A stretch of DNA of 32,261 bases, taken from assembly GCA_003223295.1 (NCBI GenBank), contig QHYM01000335.1:1-32261 (forward strand), read 5' to 3'. The notes under the pieces were generated by a model. It was not told the DNA's origin and did no database searches. It was given only the letters and a program-made list of their open reading frames with translations. Shown in pieces: positions 8,047-14,896 of the stretch. Source of the stretch: Acidobacteriota bacterium (GTDB lineage Bacteria > Acidobacteriota > Terriglobia > Acidiferrales > UBA7541). Each line of letters opens with the position of its first letter. Position 1 is the first letter of the stretch. Position numbers and translations under genes: made by a program.

Positions 8047-8352
8047 ATGCTGACATTCAAGGATCGCGCTGCCGCACCCGCGCACGTCCTCGTACGGCTT
8101 CTGGACCAGGAATCGGTTTTGCTTAACCTGGAAACGGAACAGTACTTCGGCCTTGATGAAACCGGCACGCGCATGTGGCAATTGGTGACCGCTTCACCGA
8201 ATATTGACGCTGCGTATCAGGAGCTGCTCACGGAATACGACGTCCAGCCGGAGCTGCTGCGTGAGAACTTGACCGAATTGCTGGGCCACCTCGTCGAACA
8301 CGGTTTGCTCCAAGTGTCGCCCGCTGATGCTGGAAAGCCTGCGGCGGTTTAG
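8047..8352 (+). CDS. PqqD-family peptide chaperone (lasso-type B1 / RiPP recognition element)
   Basis: A 101-aa PqqD-like protein. The family folds as a winged-helix RiPP recognition element that binds the leader of a precursor peptide and hands it to modifying enzymes. Typical features are the early beta hairpin (VLVRLLDQESVLLNLETEQYF), the GLDETGTRMWQLV motif (PqqD: LNxtgxxiWel), and the helical C-terminal half ending in LLGHLVEHGLL. The ATG at 8047 is preferred over the GTG at 8041 because GGAG (8035-8038) sits eight bases ahead of the ATG but only two ahead of the GTG. The stop overlaps the next gene by 26 bases, so it is coupled to the B2 peptidase. This B1 plus B2 order is that of split lasso peptide systems. 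Confidence 0.8.
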   Translation: MLTFKDRAAAPAHVLVRLLDQESVLLNLETEQYFGLDETGTRMWQLVTASPNIDAAYQELLTEYDVQPELLRENLTELLGHLVEHGLLQVSPADAGKPAAV

Positions 8353-8791
8353 CGCGCTGGAGCGCCCTGCGCAAATGCTGTTTTTGCGCGCGCTGGCAAT
8401 GTTGCCGCTGGTTTCTCTGAGCTTGAGGTTGCGCGGTTTCCAGCCGACTCGATCAACGCTGCAAAGAACTCTCGCGCGCCGAACGCCCCAAGTGGATTCA
8501 GATTCCCTCAACATGAAAATGGTTTTGGCCGCGCATATGGTCAACGCCGCGGACCGGCACGGGCTGGTTCACCCTTCCTGTCTCGCAAAATCCCTTACGT
8601 TGTGGTGGCTGCTCGGGCGGCAGGGAATAAGCTCTCGCCTGCGCATCGGAATTCGCAAGCAGAACGATCAATTGGAAGCCCACGCCTGGGTTGAGCGCGA
8701 GGGCGTGGCGCTGAATGAGCCAGAAGAGCGGCACCACCACTACGCAGCTTTTGACGCTGCACTCGCTACGTGGACCGAGGATGAACCCTGA
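8327..8791 (+). CDS. Lasso peptide biosynthesis B2-type transglutaminase-like protease
   Basis: A 154-aa protein matching the lasso peptide B2 family (transglutaminase-like cysteine protease, Transglut_core3), which removes the leader peptide with help from the B1/PqqD protein. Catalytic residues are visible: Cys85 in HPSCLAKSLTLWWLL, His119 in EAHAWVE, and an acidic partner around Glu131 (ALNEPEE), where many homologues have Asp. The N-terminal helical region (residues 1-75) is also typical. The ATG lies inside the end of the PqqD-like gene. No asparagine-synthetase-like cyclase, kinase or other modifying enzyme follows; the next large gene is on the opposite strand. The pair is therefore an orphan or minimal RiPP maturation unit, or its partner genes lie elsewhere. 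Confidence 0.8.
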   Translation: MLESLRRFSALERPAQMLFLRALAMLPLVSLSLRLRGFQPTRSTLQRTLARRTPQVDSDSLNMKMVLAAHMVNAADRHGLVHPSCLAKSLTLWWLLGRQGISSRLRIGIRKQNDQLEAHAWVEREGVALNEPEERHHHYAAFDAALATWTEDEP

Positions 8792-8993
8792 TCGGGCTCC
8801 CGGGAGAGATCCAAGGCGGTTCAGACCTTTCTCTGCAGGGGCGTTGAAGTACTACTTCGGATGCGGTACCCAGGGAGACTATCCACACCCCCGGCATTTC
8901 ATATCGTTCTCAAAACAAAGGGGTTACCAACTTCTTTGGAGACTCCCCCGCCCGGCCTTAATCCAGAGGGAGGGCGGGGGCTCAAAGGCTTAG
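8781..8993 (+). CDS. Short ORF after B2; speculative RiPP precursor
   Basis: A 70-aa open frame whose ATG (8781) lies inside the end of the B2 gene, behind a weak GAGG. The N-terminal part is Arg/Pro rich (MNPDRAPGRDPRRFRPF). The middle contains KYYF-GCGTQGD-YPHPRHF. If the Gly of GCGTQGD were the core start, an Asp at ring position 7 would be available, as in 7-residue lasso rings. Against it: there is no Thr at the penultimate leader position, Arg codons AGA/AGG are common, and its last third is encoded by a GC-rich hairpin and overlaps the stop of the convergent PDZ gene. I list it because it is the only small frame in the right place, not because it is convincing. Confidence 0.2.
   Translation: MNPDRAPGRDPRRFRPFSAGALKYYFGCGTQGDYPHPRHFISFSKQRGYQLLWRLPRPALIQREGGGSKA
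8945..8980. terminator. GC-rich hairpin between convergent genes, possible terminator
   Basis: A perfect 9-bp inverted repeat (CCCCCGCCC at 8945-8953, GGGCGGGGG at 8972-8980) with an 18-base loop lies between the B2 gene (ends 8791) and the PDZ gene (ends 8990, minus). Neither side has a clear T tract, so intrinsic termination is only probable. It could act for both directions. Confidence 0.4.
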
Positions 8994-10081
8994 ATATTGG
9001 TGCGATGGGCGATCAAGCGCTTTGTACGTGAAGCGGGAGCGGGCAACTCCACGGTCACCGAAACTTCGCTTTTGTTGCGCAAAACGCCGAGCTTTACGGT
9101 TTGGTTCTGGTTCTTATCCTTTGCTTCCCGTTTGGCCGCGAGTTTCTCGCGCAAATCGCCGACCGTGCGAACACGCTCGCCATTGACGGAAGTAATGACG
9201 TCGCCAGCTTTTACGCCCGCCTTTTCCGCCGCCGAACCGGGATTCACTTCGCGAACCAGGATGCCCTCGCCATCGGGAGCTCCAAAGAATGTGGCGAGTT
9301 GGCCGTTGAGATCTTCCGCATCAATCCCGAGGCGCGGGGAACCACCCATCAGGAACCGGCTGCCGTCCCATTCCATGGGCGGAATCATCGGAATTTCCGG
9401 CATGCTAAACGCGAACTCTCCGGCAGCGCCGGGCCTGGGAGTCAGGACCTTGAAGGGGTGGCGGCGCTCTTCGGCTTTCCCGAGAGCAACGGTTACGGTC
9501 TGGGCGTGGCCATCACGCCACACGGTGAGCTGCGCGGGGCGCCCCGCGGGAATCTCGCGGATCATGCGGCGAAACTGCGCCGCGCCTTCGACGCGTTGCC
9601 CATTGATTTCCGTGACGACGTCGTTTTCCTTGAGACCCGCTTTCGCGGCCGGACTGTCCGGAACGATGGAGCTGAGAACGACGCCGCGTTCGGCGGGTAG
9701 TTTCAATTCCTTAGCCGTATCACCGTTAACCTCGTGGAGTTCAACGCCAAGCCAACTCGAGCCTTCATCGTCCAGCAGGACTTTCAGGTCATCGTCTCCA
9801 TCGGCCAGCTGGGGGAAAGCGTCCAGTTGCTCAAGCGCCTGCCGGTGCTGGGCGAGAACCATTTGCGACGCCAGCATCGCACGCGACTCCGCGAGTTTGG
9901 CGACTTCGTCTTGACGCCCTTGAAGCCTCGCTTGGAGCCGTTCCAGCTTTCTTTCCAGGCGGGCAATGGCAGAGTCATCCGGACAAAGCGTTTGCGAATT
10001 TGCAGGAGGCGCGGGCAGAGCGATCAGCACGAGGCTGAGTGCCGCGACCCCTCCGGTAATCAAAAGATTGCGCTTATTCAT
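8990..10081 (-). CDS. Exported double-PDZ domain protein
   Basis: A 363-aa protein with a signal peptide (MNKRNLLITGG, hydrophobic to about 24, cleavage near ANSQ), a coiled coil (about 38-88), a first PDZ domain (about 109-200, WLGVELHEV...) and a second (about 248-345, LGIDAEDLN...). There is no trypsin-like or S41 protease domain, so it is not HtrA or CtpA. It is more likely a periplasmic binding or sensing module recognising exposed C-termini or unfolded envelope proteins. The ATG at 10081 has an excellent GGAGGGAAGGGA upstream; an earlier GTG overlaps this ribosome site and is rejected. It is the last gene of the sigma/anti-sigma/DUF4097 group, 48 bases after the preceding gene, which suggests a link to envelope stress. 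Confidence 0.85.
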   Translation of the reverse strand: MNKRNLLITGGVAALSLVLIALPAPPANSQTLCPDDSAIARLERKLERLQARLQGRQDEVAKLAESRAMLASQMVLAQHRQALEQLDAFPQLADGDDDLKVLLDDEGSSWLGVELHEVNGDTAKELKLPAERGVVLSSIVPDSPAAKAGLKENDVVTEINGQRVEGAAQFRRMIREIPAGRPAQLTVWRDGHAQTVTVALGKAEERRHPFKVLTPRPGAAGEFAFSMPEIPMIPPMEWDGSRFLMGGSPRLGIDAEDLNGQLATFFGAPDGEGILVREVNPGSAAEKAGVKAGDVITSVNGERVRTVGDLREKLAAKREAKDKNQNQTVKLGVLRNKSEVSVTVELPAPASRTKRLIAHRTNI

Positions 10082-10129
10082 TTTCGTCCCTTCCCTCCTT
10101 ACCACTTAGACGCAGCAACGGCAAAATGG

Positions 10130-10900
10130 TCAGACGCTCGATCGCAGGACAATCAAGCGGATTCCTCCATTCACCGTACGCAGATGAATGGGAACTCCGC
10201 CACGGCCCAGCTTGCCGTGCATTTCCCGGGGACGGTCGGTGCTCTCCATGGTGATGGGAAGCTCGGAAGAAAAGTTTCCGTTCAGGCAGCGGGCGTCGAT
10301 CTCCGCCTGGAGATCGGAAGGCACGGCAAGAACCAGCGACCCGTTGGTAGTTTCCGCGGTGGCGCCAGGCTTCTCCGGCGCGTGGGCCAGTTCGAGGTGC
10401 ACGTTGCCATTGGTTGTGTGAGCCCGAACGTTTCCGCCGCCTTCGAACACCTCGATGTCTCCGTTCACGGTATGCAAGTCTTCCACGTTCTCCAGGCCGG
10501 AAATACGCAGTGTGCCGTTCACCGTGCCGATATGTTCGACGTGAACGCGATGCGGCACATGAATCGTATATTCCACGGCGACCTCCACGCCTTCGTTTTG
10601 CGGATACCGCGTGGTGACCGCGACGGCATCCGGACGCGCGTTCACCTCAATCGAAACGCGCTCGAGATCGGCTTCCCGCTGCTTCGCCGTTTTTACGGCG
10701 TGAATTTCCACCTCGTTGCGGTCCCATCCCTGAACGTCAACAGTGCCGTTGACGTTTTGCAGCTCGAACGTGCCGCACGGCTGCAACGGCACCGTCTGGT
10801 TGAAGTCTTTGCTGATGGCGTAGCTGGGAGCGGCCCAAAGAGCAGCCACAAGAAGAAGGGAAAAACAAAAAGCTGTCGCGCGAAAACCGTGCCGTGACAT
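10130..10900 (-). CDS. Exported DUF4097 beta-repeat protein
   Basis: A 256-aa protein with a signal peptide (hydrophobic 8-24, then PSYA cleavage). The mature part is a right-handed beta-repeat domain of the DUF4097/putative adhesin type. The recurrent motif is [VT]-x-NG-x-[VLI]: QNVNGTVDV, TVNGTLRI, TVNGDIEV, TTNGNVHL, TTNGSLVL, CLNGNF and TVNGGIRL. The family is common downstream of ECF sigma/anti-sigma pairs in Acidobacteria; its molecular role is unknown. AAGGGGG lies about nine bases upstream of the ATG. It sits 96 bases after the larger DUF4097/TonB_C gene and 48 before the PDZ gene, all on the minus strand. The Asn-Gly motif here contrasts with Gly-Gly in its larger neighbour. Confidence 0.85.
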   Translation of the reverse strand: MSRHGFRATAFCFSLLLVAALWAAPSYAISKDFNQTVPLQPCGTFELQNVNGTVDVQGWDRNEVEIHAVKTAKQREADLERVSIEVNARPDAVAVTTRYPQNEGVEVAVEYTIHVPHRVHVEHIGTVNGTLRISGLENVEDLHTVNGDIEVFEGGGNVRAHTTNGNVHLELAHAPEKPGATAETTNGSLVLAVPSDLQAEIDARCLNGNFSSELPITMESTDRPREMHGKLGRGGVPIHLRTVNGGIRLIVLRSSV

Positions 10901-10996
10901 AACGTTCTACCCCCTTGCACCTGCGATTTACAGAATCGAGCTACTTACAGAACCGAGGACCCAACAACAAGTCAATTGCGCTTTGCTACCACCCGC

Positions 10997-12841
10997 TCAG
11001 CGCAATTGAAAATCGAATTTCAGCGTCGAAATAACCTCGACGGGCTTTCCTTTCGCCCATTCCGGTTTCCCCCGCCAGCGCTTCACTGCATCGATCGCGG
11101 CATCGACCAGTGCCGGCTCGCCTTCCAGGGCCTTTAGCACCTCGACGCGGCCGTCTTTTGTAATCTTTGCCTGAAGTACTACGAATCCATGGATTCCCGC
11201 GCGCTGCGCAAGAGATGGATAAGTAGGATACGGATGATAGGTAATCCTCTTCAAAAACTCATCCGGGTCTTCGGTGATGCCGCCACGGAACCTGCGTTCC
11301 AGGTCAATGAGCCAATCTTCGAGCCAGTCGGTGCTGTTTTTGGTACGCTCTGGCTGCGTCTTCTCAGGCTGCCGATTTGTATCACAGGGCGTGGGCCCCA
11401 TTGAGGGAGGGAAAGAAACCGGAGCGAGCCCCGCTTCCATAAACCGTTTGTTGAGGCGATCCGCTTGTTCGCACAACAGCGATTCGCGCAGCGCCAGTTG
11501 GGCGTCAATAAACTGCAGGCGGATTTTGCCTCCGGTGGTTCGCAACTTCAGCGCGGCGCCGCCTCCATTCAAAACCGCCATGGCATGGACCGGACCCACT
11601 CCGCTCGTGGGCCCCTGCATGATCAGGTGCAAAGCAGAATCCGCCTCGATGTGGTGCTCCGTGCCGTTGGACACCAATGCGTCGATATTTACGGCCAAAT
11701 CCCGCGGCAGGTAGACCACGATGTCGCCCGTGCCGGAGGCCAACTGCGAAGGGGCTTCCAGGCGCAGCGGCCCTTTTCCTGCCGGCGCGTTTGGATTGAT
11801 CCAGGCGGTGATGCTGCCGCCCGAAGTGGCAGCTTGCACGGCGCCGGACGCGCTGGTTACGCAAATGCTGCCGCCGTTGGATTCCACTTCCATGGGGCCG
11901 GAAACGTACATGACGTGGATACCGCCCCCGCCTGTTTGGGCGCGCACCGAGCCCCGAACTTCACCAAAATCGATCTGGCCGCCCCCGGTGTGGACGCTCA
12001 CGAAGCTGGCAGTCTGCCCAACCGTGATGTTGCCGCCGACGGTTTCCAAATCCGCGCGTCCGCCAATCTGGCGCGCACGAATATGTCCGCCGCCGCTCCG
12101 CAGCGAGGCGTCTCCGGAGATATTGCCTGCGTTGATGTGCCCTCCGGCGGTAAACGCCGTCAGATCCCCCAAAACATCCATGACCTTGATGTGCCCGCCC
12201 TCGGTTTCCAGTCTGGCGAGAGGGCGCCCGCGCGAAATTTCGCGAAATCCTGCTCTGCCGATTCGTCCGGCAATGATGTTTCCGCCCTGCGTTTTGAGAA
12301 GAGCGGTGCCGCCAATATCTCCGGTGGTGATGTCGCCCGCGTCGGTGTTCACTTCCACGTTGTAATTGCGCGGTACTGCGACCTCAAATTGCACCCAGAA
12401 CTGGGCATTGGCATGGTGGGCGGGTTGCGGAAAGAGCGCGCCGGCGATTTCCACTCCGGTAGCGGAGGTTCCGGCCTTGAGAGAATAGTTATTCAGGAGT
12501 TGCGTTGCCGCAGCACCGCGCGCGTCTGTTTCGACATGCACCGTATAGCGCACGACCGGGGGAGAGCCGGGCTCGATTTGTGTGATGTTTACAGAGCCAA
12601 GGTCCGCAGTCAGACGCAGCGTCAGTCCTTCTTTGGTGTCCAGCACGCTGCTTTTCAAGATGGACGTGCGCGGCGCGCCTGGCTCTCCGGGCTTCTCCGG
12701 CACGGCTGCAGGGTCTTTGGGGTCAGAGGCGAACACCGGGAGCGAAAATTGTGTAGCAAGAAAAATTCCGGCCAGCGCCCAGAGCAACGCGGCGTAGCGC
12801 GCTAGGGAGGAAGAAACCTTTCGATAGAAATTCCAGTTCAT
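10997..12841 (-). CDS. DUF4097-like beta-repeat protein fused to a C-terminal TonB domain
   Basis: A 614-aa exported protein. The start at 12841 gives a signal anchor or peptide (hydrophobic 15-37, VFASD). Residues about 160-445 carry at least ten repeats with a Gly-Gly-x-Ile turn (GGNI 187, GGHI 215, 233 and 251, GGNI 269, GGQI 287, GGGI 305, GGSI 323 and 341, TGGKI near 436), predicted to stack as a beta helix. After a helical linker, residues about 535-612 form a TonB C-terminal domain (YPSLAQRAGIHGFVVLQAKITKDGRVEVLKAL...). TonB_C normally contacts TonB boxes of outer-membrane receptors, so this protein may link surface sensing to the regulon. A longer frame to 12991 overlaps the anti-sigma gene and lacks support. 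It begins 31 bases after that gene. Confidence 0.8.
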   Translation of the reverse strand: MNWNFYRKVSSSLARYAALLWALAGIFLATQFSLPVFASDPKDPAAVPEKPGEPGAPRTSILKSSVLDTKEGLTLRLTADLGSVNITQIEPGSPPVVRYTVHVETDARGAAATQLLNNYSLKAGTSATGVEIAGALFPQPAHHANAQFWVQFEVAVPRNYNVEVNTDAGDITTGDIGGTALLKTQGGNIIAGRIGRAGFREISRGRPLARLETEGGHIKVMDVLGDLTAFTAGGHINAGNISGDASLRSGGGHIRARQIGGRADLETVGGNITVGQTASFVSVHTGGGQIDFGEVRGSVRAQTGGGGIHVMYVSGPMEVESNGGSICVTSASGAVQAATSGGSITAWINPNAPAGKGPLRLEAPSQLASGTGDIVVYLPRDLAVNIDALVSNGTEHHIEADSALHLIMQGPTSGVGPVHAMAVLNGGGAALKLRTTGGKIRLQFIDAQLALRESLLCEQADRLNKRFMEAGLAPVSFPPSMGPTPCDTNRQPEKTQPERTKNSTDWLEDWLIDLERRFRGGITEDPDEFLKRITYHPYPTYPSLAQRAGIHGFVVLQAKITKDGRVEVLKALEGEPALVDAAIDAVKRWRGKPEWAKGKPVEVISTLKFDFQLR

Positions 12842-12872
12842 CACGAAAGCAAGTTCTCTGCGCGGCGGTGGA

Positions 12873-13964
12873 TCACTGCACTTCACGGGGCCCAATTTGC
12901 CGCAAGGCGGCGGCGCTGCGCAGCCGTACGTAGCGGCTCGGGTCACGGCGTTGCAATTCCTGAAGCACTTTAACCACATGTTCGAATTCATCGCCTGGTG
13001 CTCGTGGCGCAGCCGTGGACGCCACGACCGGCGCTTCAGGGGCCTCTGGAGCTGTGCTTGCGCCTAGGACCTCGCCATCCAGCGACCCTACCAGCAAATT
13101 CACCGCTTCCACGCGCACGCCGGGATTCGTGTCATGTTCGAGAGTATCCAGAAGCGCTTGGCGAACGTCGTCGTCTCCTGCCGCATCGCGCAGCGCCTCC
13201 AAAGCCTTCATGCGTACGGCCGGATTCTGGTCCTTGCGAGCCGCATTGAGCAAAGCGCCGCGTACCTGCTGATCCCGCACCGCGGCCTTAAGAGCATCCA
13301 GGCAGTCCAGCCGCATCCCGGCATCGAATCGCTCGCTGTTTTGGACCATGTATGTAAGGACCTGGCGCATACGGCTGTCGTCGACATTACCGGTGAGTAC
13401 CATGGGCTGTTCGGCGCTGACTTGCAACTGAACCGTAGGAGAGTCCGACCCGGGAGACGGCGAAATATTCACGCCGCTGACCACCATGTTGGAAAGCTGG
13501 TCCTGGGTGAGGGGCTGCGGGGCGCGCACGTTCATGGCTTGCCCCGTATTGCTGGAGTTCTGCCGCAGCCAGGGAACAAGCTGGGTTCCCGCAAGCACAC
13601 CCACGAGCACCAGCAGCGCCCCGCTCCAAGCCGGCCGCAGCGCCATCCAGCGGTGCAGCCAGCCGAAAGGTCGCCAATGTTCCTGGAGCGGCGGGGCAGA
13701 AAGATCGTCAAGGGCTTCCGCCAACTCGCTGCGGAATTGCGAAAGAAGGATCCCGGAAGCATCGAATTGGTCAGAGGATTGCGGAGCACAGGAAAGCGCC
13801 GAATGGAATTCCTTCTCCTCAGCAAGTTGCTCGGAGCAGGCATGGCAATTTGCAAGGTGCGTTGCGATCAGCTCGCGTTCACTCTCGCCAACTTCCTCGC
13901 AAACGTAAAAGACCAACAGGGGCGCAACGTCCTTGCAGTTCAGTTTCTTTTCAAAGGGGCTCAT
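12873..13964 (-). CDS. Membrane-anchored anti-sigma factor with zinc finger and HEAT repeats
   Basis: A 363-aa protein in three parts. The cytoplasmic N-terminus has the zf-HC2 anti-sigma motif H36-x3-C40-x2-C43 (THLANCHAC). One transmembrane helix spans about 112-132 (SGALLVLVGVLAGTQLVPWL). The extracytoplasmic part carries HEAT-like helical repeats (about 195-295, for example NPAVRMKALEALRDA and NPGVRVEAVNLL; another at about 328-360). It would hold the sigma factor inactive until the outer domain senses a signal. Its ATG overlaps the sigma gene stop by four bases (ATGA), with GGGAGG correctly spaced inside the sigma gene. HEAT repeats as the sensor part are unusual compared with simple RsgI/RseA-type proteins. 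Confidence 0.85.
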   Translation of the reverse strand: MSPFEKKLNCKDVAPLLVFYVCEEVGESERELIATHLANCHACSEQLAEEKEFHSALSCAPQSSDQFDASGILLSQFRSELAEALDDLSAPPLQEHWRPFGWLHRWMALRPAWSGALLVLVGVLAGTQLVPWLRQNSSNTGQAMNVRAPQPLTQDQLSNMVVSGVNISPSPGSDSPTVQLQVSAEQPMVLTGNVDDSRMRQVLTYMVQNSERFDAGMRLDCLDALKAAVRDQQVRGALLNAARKDQNPAVRMKALEALRDAAGDDDVRQALLDTLEHDTNPGVRVEAVNLLVGSLDGEVLGASTAPEAPEAPVVASTAAPRAPGDEFEHVVKVLQELQRRDPSRYVRLRSAAALRQIGPREVQ

Positions 13965-14638
13965 CGCAAACCTCCCAACTCGTTGCGGAGTTTGCGTGTA
14001 GCGCGGAACAAAGAATTTTTCACGGTTTCCTCGGTGGTGCCGAGCGCGTCGCCGATGGCGCGGAGCTTCAGGCCTTGATAATGCTTCATTTCGAAAACAA
14101 CGCGCTCGCGAGGCGACAAGCGTTCCATGGCGCGGGCGATGCGCGCCTTGATTTCCAGTCCCATCATGGAGCGCTCGGGATCGAGCGTCGGCCGGTGCTC
14201 GCGTTGGCGTTCAAAAAAATCGGTGATGCCTTCTTCGTGGTGGCCGGCATTGAGCTCCGGCGCTTGATCTTCGGGACGGGCCTGCCGTCGGCGCAGGTGG
14301 TCCAGGCAGACATTGGTGACGATGCGGTAGAGCCAGGTATAGAAGCTGCATTCGAAGCGAAAGCGGTGGAGATTGCGGTAAACCTTGAGGAAGGCTTCCT
14401 GATAAACATCGCGGGCATCTTCGGGCCGCTTCATCAGGTTCAGAGCCAAGCGCAGCACATCGCGGTCGAAGCGGCGAACCAATTCCTCGAAAGCGGCACG
14501 GTTGCCGGCTTGCGCTTCCGCCACCAGTGCTCGCTCGTCAAGATTGGGCAAAGAGGTCATCGTGGCTAGGGCGGCATTGGTGCTGCCCGAGCAACCGTTT
14601 TCATCGGCCAAGGCAAGAGCCCATCTGGGGAGCTGCAT
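13961..14638 (-). CDS. ECF sigma factor (sigma-70 family)
   Basis: Extracytoplasmic-function sigma factor, 225 aa from the ATG at 14638. Region 2 spans about 45-120 and includes RPEDARDVYQEAFLKVYRNL and the -10-binding FYTWLYRIVTNVCLDHLRR. Region 4 spans about 165-222 (ERLSPRERVVFEMKHYQGL, then TEETVKNSLFRATRKLR). There is no sigma-1.1 or region 3. The purine-rich AGAGAAAG before 14638 supports this start; the Met at 14560 (MTSLPNLDE) is an alternative that begins closer to the conserved fold. It is the first gene of a five-gene minus-strand group and is coupled to its anti-sigma gene by a four-base overlap. It probably directs transcription of its own operon, as is usual for ECF systems. Confidence 0.92.
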   Translation of the reverse strand: MQLPRWALALADENGCSGSTNAALATMTSLPNLDERALVAEAQAGNRAAFEELVRRFDRDVLRLALNLMKRPEDARDVYQEAFLKVYRNLHRFRFECSFYTWLYRIVTNVCLDHLRRRQARPEDQAPELNAGHHEEGITDFFERQREHRPTLDPERSMMGLEIKARIARAMERLSPRERVVFEMKHYQGLKLRAIGDALGTTEETVKNSLFRATRKLRNELGGLR

Positions 14639-14896
14639 TTTTCGCTTTCTCTTCGCGCGCGGCCAACTTACCGATTGCAGGACAACAGGTTAGAGCAGAA
14701 TTCTGCACTTGGTCTGATTGCTGGCTACCGCGGCGTCATCCAAATTGGACGGACCAATACCCGAAGTGTGAGCGTAGCTCCCCACTGGTAACGACGTCAA
14801 TGCTGTGGGTTTTGTTTCTAAAAAGGCACCGAAAAGGCCTGTTTCGCCTCAGCCTGCTGGATGGAGTTGCAGTGCCTGGGGATTGAGCTCTTTCCG

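Noticed and set aside
11465-12805. 446-aa plus-strand ORF opposite the DUF4097/TonB_C gene
   Set aside because: Shadow of the Gly-rich repeats; no signal or domain of its own.
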